Source: Promethearchaeota archaeon (GTDB lineage Archaea > Asgardarchaeota > Lokiarchaeia > Sigynarchaeales > SOKP01). Taken from it: a DNA stretch of 18,881 bases. The translations under genes were made by a program, and so were the position numbers. The notes under the pieces were generated by a model. The model was not told the origin of the DNA. It made no database searches and worked only from the letters and a program-made list of their open reading frames with translations. Location: positions 1 to 18,881 of the forward strand of contig JAEOTV010000172.1 in assembly GCA_016839635.1 (NCBI GenBank), in the 5' to 3' direction. Shown here piece after piece: positions 1 to 7,808 of the stretch (the first letter of the stretch is position 1; every line of letters begins with the position of its first letter).

Positions 1-525
1 AGCAATATATATTTTTCTTGGGTCATACTTTTTAATCATTTTAATACCTGCTAACATAGTAAATCCTGAAGCTAAACCATCATCAAGTAAAAGGATATTC
101 TTATTTTTTATATTTTTAGCATAATATTCTTGTAAATTTAGTTCTTTATCATAAAATTGAATTCTTTTTTGGATTTCTTCTTTTGTAAGCTTAATTGAAT
201 TATTTATCTGTTTATCTGACAGATTTAATTGGTTTAATAGTGGTTGGTTAAATAAAACAGTACCATCAGTTGTAACTGCTCCAAATCCGGCTTCTGTATT
301 ATGTGGAATCTCTATTTTTCTTACTATTAGTATATCATAATAGATATTTAGCTGCGAACAGAATCCTTCTGATACTGGGACTCCTCCATTGGGAATGGCA
401 TAACAAAAATAGATATTGGGAGATTGAGAAATCTGAATATATAAATCTTCATTCTTATCTTTAAGATACTCGGAGAGGATCTTCCCTGCTTTTATTCTAG
501 ATTCATACTTAATTGTTCTTATCAT
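1..525 (-). CDS. Phosphoribosyltransferase-family protein (3' end outside window)
   Basis: The reading frame opens with ATG at 525 and stays open for 175 codons to the window edge, so the C-terminus is missing. The translation carries IPNGGVPVSEG near residues 44-54, a segment IVRKIEIPHNTEAGFGAVT, and ILLLDDGLASGFTM near residues 145-158. The last has the shape of the PRPP-binding loop of type I phosphoribosyltransferases: two acidic residues after a hydrophobic strand, then a small-residue turn. These features fit the stand-alone predicted phosphoribosyltransferases common in archaea, which would transfer a phosphoribosyl group from PRPP. The acceptor cannot be named. The gene diverges from the surface-protein gene at 693. 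The family call is fairly sure, the substrate unknown. Confidence 0.75.
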   Translation of the reverse strand, partial: MIRTIKYESRIKAGKILSEYLKDKNEDLYIQISQSPNIYFCYAIPNGGVPVSEGFCSQLNIYYDILIVRKIEIPHNTEAGFGAVTTDGTVLFNQPLLNQLNLSDKQINNSIKLTKEEIQKRIQFYDKELNLQEYYAKNIKNKNILLLDDGLASGFTMLAGIKMIKKYDPRKIYIA

Positions 526-625
526 GAACTTCTATTTTATTAATAATTGATGGCGTAAAGTTTGTATTACTATTTTATTCTAATCGACATTCTTGATATG
601 CATAATAAAGACATTATCTGATATA

Positions 626-634
626 TTTATATAT
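626..634 (+). promoter_or_regulatory. TATA-box candidate for the surface-protein gene
   Basis: The run TTTATATAT lies 58 bp before the ATG at 693 in an AT-rich divergent intergenic region. An archaeal start site about 25 bp downstream would leave a leader of roughly 35 nt. Assignment is by sequence only. Confidence 0.5.
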
Positions 635-692
635 ATGGAATTGGATTAGTATTGTAACTATTCTTTAATCCACAAATAATAGATGAGAATAT

Positions 693-1511
693 ATGAGGAA
701 GTCTATCCCAATTTTAGTGTGTTTATTGGGGCTCTTTTTCTTTATACCATTTATGAATTTCTCTAGAGCATTACCTCCTAGTTATGTCGGAGTCCAAGTA
801 GGAGAAGAATACCCATGGACAATAAATATTAATGTTAATACTTTTACACAATTCGCAGCTGATATGAATCAAACAGTTCCATCAGAATTATCAATGTTTG
901 CAACTATGGGTGGAATTCAAATGAAAGGTGAAATTGCATGGATTAGTGATGAAATTACTGATGTCGTTAACTATGTTATAGTTAATGTATCAATCTTTAT
1001 GCTAGTGCCGGGATACGGGTGGCAGCAATTTCCAGGACCAGGAGCAGATGTACCTGTTTTTATGTTAAATCATACAATATCAAACTATTTTAATACCACA
1101 ATAAATATGATGGAGGTTATCTCGTTCCCACCTCTTATCGGCTTTGCCATGCCATTTTTAATTGTCCCTCATAATCTAAACTGGACAAAAGCAATAAATG
1201 GCCTCTTGGATGTTTTTGAGGGTTTCACTGGAGGAATGTCGGGAATAACTCTAGAAGAGTATGGAAGAGGCTTTAAAATAACCATACCAGAACAATTGGT
1301 CAATGGAACTACGGTGAAAGAAACCACATACATGGCTCAATGGAATGAACAGGGCGTTTTTGGGAAAGGTCTTGTGACTTATGGAGGTGCTCCACTGATG
1401 TCTGTGAATATTGATATTAGTGAAATTCCTGGTTATGAAATCGGAATTTTAGTTGGTGTACTTGGTGTCAGTGCAATAGGAATTATTTATTATGTAAAGA
1501 AAAGGAAATAA
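693..1511 (+). CDS. Secreted, membrane-anchored surface glycoprotein (unknown function)
   Basis: This 272-residue protein has an N-terminal signal or anchor helix (residues 7-20), an ectodomain of about 220 residues, and one C-terminal helix (about 249-267) ending in KKRK. The ectodomain has six N-X-S/T sequons at N59, N98, N126, N134, N163 and N204, as expected for an archaeal surface glycoprotein. The tail 'IPGYEIGILVGVLGVSAIG' followed by basic residues resembles the GY-hydrophobic-KK C-terminal anchors or sorting tails repeated in Lokiarchaeial exported proteins; that comparison is from memory. No enzyme motif or known fold was recognised. A T-run follows the stop codon, so it is probably monocistronic. 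Topology is well supported, function is not. Confidence 0.85.
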   Translation: MRKSIPILVCLLGLFFFIPFMNFSRALPPSYVGVQVGEEYPWTININVNTFTQFAADMNQTVPSELSMFATMGGIQMKGEIAWISDEITDVVNYVIVNVSIFMLVPGYGWQQFPGPGADVPVFMLNHTISNYFNTTINMMEVISFPPLIGFAMPFLIVPHNLNWTKAINGLLDVFEGFTGGMSGITLEEYGRGFKITIPEQLVNGTTVKETTYMAQWNEQGVFGKGLVTYGGAPLMSVNIDISEIPGYEIGILVGVLGVSAIGIIYYVKKRK

Positions 1512-1529
1512 AACCCGAAATTAACAATC

Positions 1530-1539
1530 TTTTTTTTTT
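1530..1539 (+). terminator. T-run terminator after the surface-protein gene
   Basis: Ten consecutive T residues begin 18 nt after the stop of the 693-1511 gene. U-rich tracts on the non-template strand are the usual archaeal intrinsic termination signal. Confidence 0.6.
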
Positions 1540-1581
1540 ATTATTCTAATATAAATTAAATAATACAGCTATTAGATTCAT

Positions 1582-1851
1582 ATGGAGTTTTTAGATTCGA
1601 TACTTTTTGTCTTCTTTATACTCATTCTATTATGGCTAATCAAAGCTGATTTTCTTTTTATAATTTTAGGTATTGCAGCTTTTTTATATTTTCTACTAAT
1701 ATTGTTTTCAGAAAATCCGTTAGGAATAACATTATCAATATTGAACTTTCTATTTTTGAATCCTTTAGGATTATTAATAATATTTATTCCATTGATTATA
1801 TATCTTTTAAGAGAAGGAGTGAAAAAGTATAGAATTCAAAAAAGAGAATAA
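1582..1851 (+). CDS. Small polytopic membrane protein (unknown function)
   Basis: An 89-residue, very hydrophobic protein with three likely membrane helices (about 5-19, 23-41 and 50-75) and a basic tail (residues about 79-88). The two recurring 'NPLG' turns (SENPLGITLSILNF and FLNPLGLLIIFIP) suggest a small internal repeat. No family was recognised. It follows a T-run and ends 6 bp before the stop codon of the convergent permease gene, leaving no room for other features. The ATG at 1582 is the first in frame and no clear Shine-Dalgarno sequence precedes it. It is likely real because the frame is open and gives coherent helices, but AT-rich DNA favours such chance hydrophobic frames. Confidence 0.6.
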   Translation: MEFLDSILFVFFILILLWLIKADFLFIILGIAAFLYFLLILFSENPLGITLSILNFLFLNPLGLLIIFIPLIIYLLREGVKKYRIQKRE

Positions 1852-1857
1852 AAGTTC

Positions 1858-3510
1858 TTACTCAATTTTATTTAATTTACCAATACCTAAGTAAATCATT
1901 AACGATGCCAATATACCGGATATTCCTATATTTACTAACAGGATATATATTATACCGATTGAAGCAGGAACGACGGGGGATAAATTTGGCATAACTATAA
2001 AGAGAGTTATCAGTAACGATATAACTTGAACTATGAGAATAAGATACATATTAAAAAAAACATCCTTACCTCTTTCCTCAAATAAAGGTTTAATACATTG
2101 AATTGCTAAGGCTTCTAAAAGAATTGCTCCACTATATAGCATAAATGCAAGAAAAAACACTAGGGTTAATATTAAGTCAATTTGAAATAGAAAAGCGAAA
2201 AATATTGATAAACCAATATCTAAAATAAGGATTAATATAACCATAACAAATAAGTATGAGAAAACTAATGAGTTTATTCCACGAGGAGATTTCTTATATA
2301 TAAATAGTAATTCTTTTGATCTAATTAGTATTGAAATTCCAATTAAAATGCTAAAAATCAAGGCACCCATCCAGGCAATTATTAATACTAATAAAAATTT
2401 ATGTTGAAGTATTTCTAATATTAATTCTATACCTAATGGATTATTTTCAAGAATAATAGTAGATTGGTTTAAAGAAATAGCTAAAAAGACACCCATAAAT
2501 CCTATAAAAACAGTACTATAAATTAATTTTGCATAATTCTCTTTTTTTCTTAGAAAATCTTTAAAGTGGATTGTTACTAATCCTTTCCATTTATTGGGGA
2601 TAATAAACGCTATAAAATAATAAAATCTGCTTTCTTTATGAATGATTTTTGATTTTTTTTCAATAGCTCTTTCTAAATTGTAAAAAATTTTTGCTTTTTT
2701 GTAAGAAATATAAAAAATCAATAAAGGTATGATAATAGCAAGCCCTACGTTAAGCCAAATATTAATAATATGTGAAGACACTAAAGTAGGGTTTATAATA
2801 TATAAAGTTATATTAGAATACCAATAAGAAGGAAAAAGAAGCATCCAAACCTTGAAGTCAGGATAATACGAGATAAATTCAAATAGAAAATGGAAAATAT
2901 AGAAAATTGAGATTACTATAAAAGATAAAATTACAAATACCCAGTTATTGAGTTCTCGTACTTTCTTACTTTTATAAATTCTATTTTCTATCCAATTAGA
3001 TAATATAGTCCCTACTAATAAAGCAAACATAGAGAGAGTAAAAGTACTCACATAAAATCCAATATAATGAAAGAATCCCATTTCAGCGTTTATTTGTCTC
3101 AACAGACTAGTACCTAATGGACCAATTCCTAATAAAAAAAGAAAATAAAAAGGTAGTTGACCAATGAATTCTCCTGTAAAGACATCTCCAGGGTTAATTG
3201 GAGAAGCAATGATCGTGTCTTTTATACCTATTTCAGTATTTCTATATAAAAGGAACAAGGGATAGATTGTGTACATTACAAATAACATCATAAATGAATA
3301 TTCTAAGATGAGAGTTATAAGTACTTCAAATTGTATAGAGAAATCCTTTAAAAGCTCAGGTAGAACGGCATCAAATATTACAGGTCCTAAAAAGGCTGCC
3401 CAAAATAAAAAGAGTGTGTAAATCAGAATAAAGAATAGTTTGCGATTTTTTCTTACTCGAAAAGTCTTTAACCGAATTTCATTTTTTGCTATGATTTTCC
3501 AAAGAGTCAA
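1858..3510 (-). CDS. Large polytopic membrane protein, ABC-2-type permease-like
   Basis: A 550-residue integral membrane protein with roughly 12 hydrophobic helices in two blocks, separated by a basic cytoplasmic region (about residues 265-325, with KKAKIFYNLERAIEKKSK). The N-terminus 'LWKIIAKNEIRLKTFRVRKNRK' followed by a first helix is typical of ABC-2-type export permeases, where a short amphipathic cytoplasmic stretch precedes TM1. Two six-helix halves in one chain would suit a fused permease. No ATP-binding subunit lies next to it: the upstream 400 bp is empty and the gene beyond is on the other strand. If it is an ABC permease, its ATPase is encoded elsewhere. Membrane nature is certain, the ABC assignment is tentative. 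Confidence 0.6.
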   Translation of the reverse strand: MTLWKIIAKNEIRLKTFRVRKNRKLFFILIYTLFLFWAAFLGPVIFDAVLPELLKDFSIQFEVLITLILEYSFMMLFVMYTIYPLFLLYRNTEIGIKDTIIASPINPGDVFTGEFIGQLPFYFLFLLGIGPLGTSLLRQINAEMGFFHYIGFYVSTFTLSMFALLVGTILSNWIENRIYKSKKVRELNNWVFVILSFIVISIFYIFHFLFEFISYYPDFKVWMLLFPSYWYSNITLYIINPTLVSSHIINIWLNVGLAIIIPLLIFYISYKKAKIFYNLERAIEKKSKIIHKESRFYYFIAFIIPNKWKGLVTIHFKDFLRKKENYAKLIYSTVFIGFMGVFLAISLNQSTIILENNPLGIELILEILQHKFLLVLIIAWMGALIFSILIGISILIRSKELLFIYKKSPRGINSLVFSYLFVMVILILILDIGLSIFFAFLFQIDLILTLVFFLAFMLYSGAILLEALAIQCIKPLFEERGKDVFFNMYLILIVQVISLLITLFIVMPNLSPVVPASIGIIYILLVNIGISGILASLMIYLGIGKLNKIE

Positions 3511-3912
3511 TTATATTTTCTCTTTTTCTGTATTTTTCTACTATTTTAAATTAAATAATGATTAAGAATAATTTGTTTTAAATAAATTTGTTTAACAAAT
3601 GAGAGATTGAAAGATGTTAATTTTGATTTAATTAGTTTTAGTTAAACATTATTACTTGATATTAATAATTGAATAATTTTTATCATAAAAAAAAGCCTAT
3701 TCTTTAATAGATTTAATACTTAATTAGGTAAATAATAAAAATTATAGAATAAATATAAAGAATTTAGGTATAACTAAATATTTATATAAGGAAAAATTTT
3801 ATGATCTTAAATACAGATTAACAAATTTTAATTAAAATACTGCCTTAAAATATTAATAAAAGATGGCTCAAAATCAGCTTTCTGAAAATAAGGATTCTGA
3901 TGAGGATGGCAT
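3511..3912. other. AT-rich divergent intergenic region (402 bp)
   Basis: Very AT-rich spacer between the permease gene (-) and the MgtE operon (+). It holds a TATA candidate at 3781-3788 and a short upstream frame starting at ATG 3863 (43 codons, N-terminus MAQNQLSENKDSDEDG, acidic). That frame overlaps the start of the transporter gene in another frame. No RNA gene, strong repeat or stable hairpin was seen. Confidence 0.5.
3781..3788 (+). promoter_or_regulatory. TATA-box candidate for the MgtE/PhoU operon
   Basis: TTTATATA followed by AGGAAAAA. Initiation about 25 bp downstream would give a leader of roughly 100 nt before the ATG at 3913, containing the short frame that starts at 3863. Sequence-based only. 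Confidence 0.5.
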
Positions 3913-4467
3913 ATGGAGAATCAAGACTCTAAAGGTAAAATTGTTAAAGAAACATTCCCATCAGAAATTATATCTATTATTGGAGATATCCTAGCAGGTA
4001 TTTTACTCTCTCTGTTAATTTTACCATTTAATACTTTTCCTGTTCTAATTTTAATGGTTCCAGCGCTTCTCTCTCTAAGAGGTAATCTAAGTGGACCATT
4101 TATAGCCAGAACCTCTCGTGACTTGATTATAGGAAATTTTTCTAAGAGAACGTGGGTTGAAAATGTACTAGCTACTTACGCCTTATCAATAATAACCGCG
4201 ATTTTTATAGGGATTTTTTCTATATTTCTAAATTTTATCTTTTTCAAGTTATTTATACTCCCCACTGTGTATTTTATTCTAATCCCAACGATTTCAATTG
4301 TGTTAACTTTATTAATCTCAATTCCTTGCTCAACAGGGTTAAATTATGTAGCTTTCAAAAGAGGATTGAATCCAAATAATGTTGTAAATCCTGTTATGAC
4401 AGCTATAGATGATTTTTCTACAGTATTTTGTTTCCTTTTAGCAATATTAATGCTGGGGGTGCCTTAA
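3913..4467 (+). CDS. MgtE/SLC41-family divalent cation transporter, first half protein
   Basis: This 184-residue protein is a single MgtE integral-membrane domain. It has 'MVPALLSLRGNLSG' near residues 47-60, the conserved turn with a polar G-N/D-x-S motif of the MgtE/SLC41 pore, and 'FKRGLNPNNVVNPVMTAIDD' near 148-167, matching the family's RG-x-x-P-x-N...P...D motif. MgtE and SLC41 proteins transport Mg2+ and related divalent cations. Archaea often encode two half-size proteins side by side, presumed to form a heteromer. The ATG at 3913 is supported by GAGG at 3902-3905, and an in-frame stop at 3901 excludes an earlier start. Helices are predicted near 17-50, 85-110, 112-138 and 160-183. 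It is followed in the same frame by the second half. Confidence 0.85.
   Translation: MENQDSKGKIVKETFPSEIISIIGDILAGILLSLLILPFNTFPVLILMVPALLSLRGNLSGPFIARTSRDLIIGNFSKRTWVENVLATYALSIITAIFIGIFSIFLNFIFFKLFILPTVYFILIPTISIVLTLLISIPCSTGLNYVAFKRGLNPNNVVNPVMTAIDDFSTVFCFLLAILMLGVP
4455..4461 (+). promoter_or_regulatory. Shine-Dalgarno-like GGGGGTG ahead of an ATT codon
   Basis: GGGGGTG can pair with an archaeal anti-Shine-Dalgarno CACCUCC over seven bases, with one G-U pair. It lies in the last codons of the first MgtE half, and the six bases after it include the TAA stop; the next codon is ATT at 4468. This spacing is ideal for initiation at 4468. The GTG at 4510 has no comparable signal. This decides the preferred start of the next gene. 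Confidence 0.5.
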
Positions 4468-5019
4468 ATTAAATATTTTAACAAAATATTCAAAGAATCA
4501 CTAATTATTGTGATTATCTCTTCCTTTATGGGATTAATTTCTGGCACTCTTTTATCATTCAGCCAAGATCTATTGTATACAATTCCTATGATGCTTTTAA
4601 TAATTCCCGCATTAAATTCTTTAATAGGTGATATGTCCACTGTTTTAGTGTCAAGATTAACAACCCATCTTTATATTGGAACATTACCTCCAAAAATTCA
4701 AAAATCGAAAAGATTACTAGAAGACTTATATGGATTAATCATAACTCTTTTGTTGAGTTTGGTATCTCTGCTAGTTATTGGCTATTTTGTTGGTATAATA
4801 ATAGGGATTGAAATTGTAAACCCCGTAATGATGATTTTTATAATTACAATTACAGTTTTATTAATATTCTTTATAATGTTTATAACATTGTTTACGGGGG
4901 CCATATTCTTATTTAAGCGAGGTAAAGATCCAAATAATTTTTTAATTCCATTTGTTACCTCTTTAGCTGATTTTCTAACGCCTTTTTTCTTAATTCTATT
5001 TATAATAATATTTATATAA
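4468..5019 (+). CDS. MgtE/SLC41-family divalent cation transporter, second half protein (probable ATT start)
   Basis: A second single-MgtE-domain protein, in the same frame as the first and separated from it by one TAA. The motifs 'IIPALNSLIGDMST' and 'FKRGKDPNNFLIPFVTSLADF' match the first half. Without gaps, KESLIIVIIS...SGTLLS aligns with KETFPSEIIS...AGILLS of the first half, and K-E-S lies upstream of the only GTG (4510). Starting at 4510 would cut into the first helix. Between the stop and 4510 there is no ATG, GTG or TTG. ATT at 4468, behind GGGGGTG, is therefore preferred and gives 183 residues; 4510 would give 169. Stop readthrough producing a fused 368-residue protein is the alternative. 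Partner subunit of the upstream protein by inference. Confidence 0.75.
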   Translation: MKYFNKIFKESLIIVIISSFMGLISGTLLSFSQDLLYTIPMMLLIIPALNSLIGDMSTVLVSRLTTHLYIGTLPPKIQKSKRLLEDLYGLIITLLLSLVSLLVIGYFVGIIIGIEIVNPVMMIFIITITVLLIFFIMFITLFTGAIFLFKRGKDPNNFLIPFVTSLADFLTPFFLILFIIIFI

Positions 5020-5056
5020 AAACAAATTTATATGAAAAATGAGTGAATAAAACAAT

Positions 5057-6313
5057 ATGACTAAACCTAGTAAAAAATTTAAATATAAACCACTTTCCCT
5101 TAAAGATATAATCCGGGAAATGAAACAAAATATTGATCTTATGATAGATGTGGCTTATAGTGCAATTAAATTTGGGAGTAAAGAACTTGCTGATGAAGCT
5201 TATAAAATGGAACAACGAATTCATGAACTTACATTTCTACTCAATTTCCAAATTATTCAGGCACATCCGAGAGGATTAGACGGAGCGAAAAAGTTAGAAC
5301 CTATTGTAGTTATGGGATATGCTATTGATAAAATTTCAGATGCTTTATCAGATATTGCGAGAGTTGTATATATTAATACTGATATATCCTATTTTACTCA
5401 ATTATTTAGTGATATTAGTTATGTACCCGAACCAATAGTTAAAATTCGTGTAAATAAAGGATGCGACTTTATTGGGCAAAAAAGAAAAGATGTGCATTTT
5501 AGATCTAAACATGGAGTCGATTTAATAGCAATACATAGAAGAAATAAATGGCTCTTTGAAAAAGATGAAGAATTATTAGAAGATGACATTTTAATTGTCA
5601 AAGGAGAAATCCAGCCAATTAGTGATTTGAAAAAATTAAGTAATGATTTGGAGCCTTTTTCTTTTAATATTGGAGAAAAGGAGATAGAACAATTACTTGA
5701 TCTTGAAAATACTGAAATTTGTGAAAAAGTCGAGGAAATTCAGAGAAATTATGTTTTACTGACAGATATTTCAGAAACTATGATTGAATTAGCATTAGCA
5801 GCATTATTCTTCAACAATGAAGAGGTAGCAGAAGATGTCTTAGAGATGGAGGAACTTATGGATGGTTTAAATATCGCATTAGAAAAGGATCTTTTAGATT
5901 TAGCAAAACTGGTTGAAGCACCTCGAGATCTTACAGGAATAATGAGGATTGTTTTTAGCTGTGAACTAATAGCTGATGCAGCTGCTCATATCGCTGAAAT
6001 AATACTTAAAGGATTTGAGCCGCATGGAGTTTTACAACAAGCTATTAGAGAAACTGGAGAAATAGTAGTGAGAGAAGCATTATCTGAAGATTCTTATTTT
6101 AAAGATAAAACATATAACGAATTGCAAGATAAACGATACAAACGGGGGTTTCACATTATAGCTTTAAAGCGAGAGGATAAATGGATTTATAGATTCAAAC
6201 ACGATTTCATTTTTGAAGAGGGCGATCTACTTATAGGATTAGGCCCTTTAGAGACGGTTATGCAATGGAGGAAATGTGTAAATCCTGAAAAATATAAAGA
6301 AGAATTAAAGTGA
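5057..6313 (+). CDS. PhoU/RCK_C tandem regulator of the MgtE-type transporter
   Basis: A 418-residue soluble protein built as two repeats. Residues about 14-105 are a PhoU-like helical bundle; 123-200 an RCK_C (TrkA C-terminal) ligand domain ('KGCDFIGQKRKDVHFRSKHG', then 'DDILIVKG'); 228-315 a second PhoU-like bundle ('VEAPRDLTGIMRIVFSCELI'); and 335-408 a second RCK_C ('KRGFHIIALKREDKWIYR', then 'EEGDLLIGLGP'). RCK_C domains bind ions or nucleotides and gate cation channels or transporters. PhoU+TrkA_C proteins next to paired MgtE halves are a known archaeal arrangement. It follows the second half by 37 bp, on the same strand. The likely role is cytoplasmic gating or sensing for the MgtE heteromer; the ligand is unknown. 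No obvious Shine-Dalgarno sequence precedes the ATG. Confidence 0.85.
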   Translation: MTKPSKKFKYKPLSLKDIIREMKQNIDLMIDVAYSAIKFGSKELADEAYKMEQRIHELTFLLNFQIIQAHPRGLDGAKKLEPIVVMGYAIDKISDALSDIARVVYINTDISYFTQLFSDISYVPEPIVKIRVNKGCDFIGQKRKDVHFRSKHGVDLIAIHRRNKWLFEKDEELLEDDILIVKGEIQPISDLKKLSNDLEPFSFNIGEKEIEQLLDLENTEICEKVEEIQRNYVLLTDISETMIELALAALFFNNEEVAEDVLEMEELMDGLNIALEKDLLDLAKLVEAPRDLTGIMRIVFSCELIADAAAHIAEIILKGFEPHGVLQQAIRETGEIVVREALSEDSYFKDKTYNELQDKRYKRGFHIIALKREDKWIYRFKHDFIFEEGDLLIGLGPLETVMQWRKCVNPEKYKEELK

Positions 6314-6325
6314 TTTTAGGAGCGT

Positions 6326-6733
6326 TTGAAGTTATTAATGAATGATTTAATAGAAGTCAAATATATTTCTGAGAATAAGGGTAGAGGAGTTTTTGCGAAA
6401 AAGCATATAAAAAAAGAGACAATTTTAGATATTGCTCAAGTTGTCCCAATTCCAAATAAGGACTACAAGAAAATTAGAAAAACGATTTTATATAATTATT
6501 GTTATATATGGGAAGATCCAGAGCATATGCCCGCATTTAGAAATGCTATAACTCTTAGCATAAGTCAATTTATTAATCATTCATTTGAACCAAATGTTAA
6601 ATATCTTTATGATTATGAGAATAAAGCAATTGAATTTTCTGCTATAAGAGATATTTCTCAAGGCGAAGAAATTTTAGTAAATTATAATGGACTGGTCGAG
6701 GATGAAAGTCCTATGTGGTTTGAAGTGGAATAA
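6326..6733 (+). CDS. SET-domain protein, putative lysine methyltransferase
   Basis: A compact 135-residue SET domain. It has 'NKGRGVFA' (residues 17-24), which forms part of the S-adenosylmethionine pocket, 'FINHSFEPN' (82-90), the NHS knot motif, and 'GEEILVNY' (113-120), whose tyrosine is the usual catalytic residue. There is no post-SET cysteine cluster. Such small SET proteins would methylate protein lysines, but the substrate is unknown. It begins 12 bp after the PhoU/RCK_C gene and is probably cotranscribed. The start is ambiguous: AGGAG at 6318-6322 is only 3 nt from TTG 6326 and 15 nt from ATG 6338; TTG is taken here and the choice changes only four residues. Confidence 0.85.
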   Translation: MKLLMNDLIEVKYISENKGRGVFAKKHIKKETILDIAQVVPIPNKDYKKIRKTILYNYCYIWEDPEHMPAFRNAITLSISQFINHSFEPNVKYLYDYENKAIEFSAIRDISQGEEILVNYNGLVEDESPMWFEVE

Positions 6734-6791
6734 TTTAATTCTCTATTACTTTTTGATAAAATTCTCATATAGTTTGGAGTAGGCTAACTTA

Positions 6792-7658
6792 TTATTTTCT
6801 TAAAGATTTGAGTAATTTTAAATTCATAATATCTTCTTTCATATCTTTACCTTTAGGTGTCTCTAAAATACCTGGCATATCTTTAAATCTTTCATCATTA
6901 ATAAGGAAACCAAAAGGTTCTTTTCCTATTTTTCCTTGCCCAATATGAGTATGTCTATCTACTCTCGACCCACATTCCTTATCTGTATCATTTAAATGAA
7001 ACGCAAAAAGATATTTTAATCCAATAATATCATCGAATTCATTCCAAACATCTTCATATCCTTTTTTTGTGGTAAAATCGTAGCCTGCAGCAAAAGAATG
7101 TGCTGTGTCAAAACAAATTCCAATCCGATTTTTATTTTGGATTTTATCAATTATCGTTTTAAAATGATGAAATTTATTACCTAACCCCTTACCTTGTCCC
7201 GCAGTAGTCTCAAGCAATATTATCGCTTTTGATGATTTTTTTGCTTCCATCAACTTGTTTAATTGCTCAGCTATTTGAAGAAAAGCTTCTAATTTAGTAA
7301 CTTCTTTCTTATTACTGATGGGGATTACTCCTGGGTGCATGTTCTCATATTCAATGTTTAATTGGTCTACTTTAGTAAGCTCATCAAACATAGCATTATA
7401 TGATTTATCTAATTTTTCCTTATCTAGACTTGCGAAGTTTACTAGATAACTGTTATGTGAAATTATAGGCCAAATTTCATCGTTTAATTCTTCTTTTTTA
7501 TTTATAAAATCATCAATTTCTTTTTGTTTTAAAGGCCCAGAGGTCCAACCTCGGACGTTTCTGACAAAAACTTGAATTGCCTCACAACCCAATTCTTTAC
7601 CACTCTCAAATGCCAAATATTTGCCACCAGAAACACTCATATGAGCACCAATTCTCAT
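6792..7658 (-). CDS. nfo: Endonuclease IV (AP endonuclease, deoxyribonuclease IV)
   Basis: A 288-residue TIM-barrel AP endonuclease that cleaves the backbone 5' of abasic sites in base-excision repair. All nine zinc ligands known from the E. coli enzyme are visible at matching positions: H68, H108 (in MHPG), E150 (LLETTAGQG), D184 and H187 (CFDTAHSFAAGYD), H221 (HLND), D234 and H236 (DRHTHIG), and E266 (ETP). The length is normal. AAGGAGAT at 7663-7670 sits 4 nt before the ATG, a strong ribosome binding site confirming the start. It is convergent with the SET gene, and a TATA candidate lies at 7726-7735. The family assignment is secure. Confidence 0.97.
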   Translation of the reverse strand: MRIGAHMSVSGGKYLAFESGKELGCEAIQVFVRNVRGWTSGPLKQKEIDDFINKKEELNDEIWPIISHNSYLVNFASLDKEKLDKSYNAMFDELTKVDQLNIEYENMHPGVIPISNKKEVTKLEAFLQIAEQLNKLMEAKKSSKAIILLETTAGQGKGLGNKFHHFKTIIDKIQNKNRIGICFDTAHSFAAGYDFTTKKGYEDVWNEFDDIIGLKYLFAFHLNDTDKECGSRVDRHTHIGQGKIGKEPFGFLINDERFKDMPGILETPKGKDMKEDIMNLKLLKSLRK

Positions 7659-7725
7659 TTAAATCTCCTTAGTAATTTTTATTAAAATTATAGATATGAA
7701 AATGAAAATAAAATGAATAGCATAT

Positions 7726-7735
7726 CTATTATAAA
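7726..7735 (-). promoter_or_regulatory. TATA-box candidate for endonuclease IV gene
   Basis: Read on the minus strand, TTTATAATAG lies about 70 bp before the ATG at 7658, with expected initiation near 7704. The AT-rich context makes this moderate evidence only. Confidence 0.4.
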
Positions 7736-7753
7736 GTAAATATTTCAAATTTT

Positions 7754-7762
7754 AAAAAAAAA
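7754..7762 (-). terminator. T-run terminator after the flavoprotein gene
   Basis: Nine T residues on the minus strand, 46 nt past the stop of the 7809-8405 gene, separate it from endonuclease IV. A shorter T6 tract lies closer to the stop. Confidence 0.45.
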
Positions 7763-7808
7763 TGTGAAACTATATAATTAGAAATAAAAAATTAGGTGTC
7801 TTTATAAA

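Noticed and set aside
3703..3716. Small inverted repeat CTATT/AATAG near an A-run, possible hairpin terminator or RNA
   Set aside because: The stem has only five pairs in extremely AT-rich DNA, which is expected by chance.
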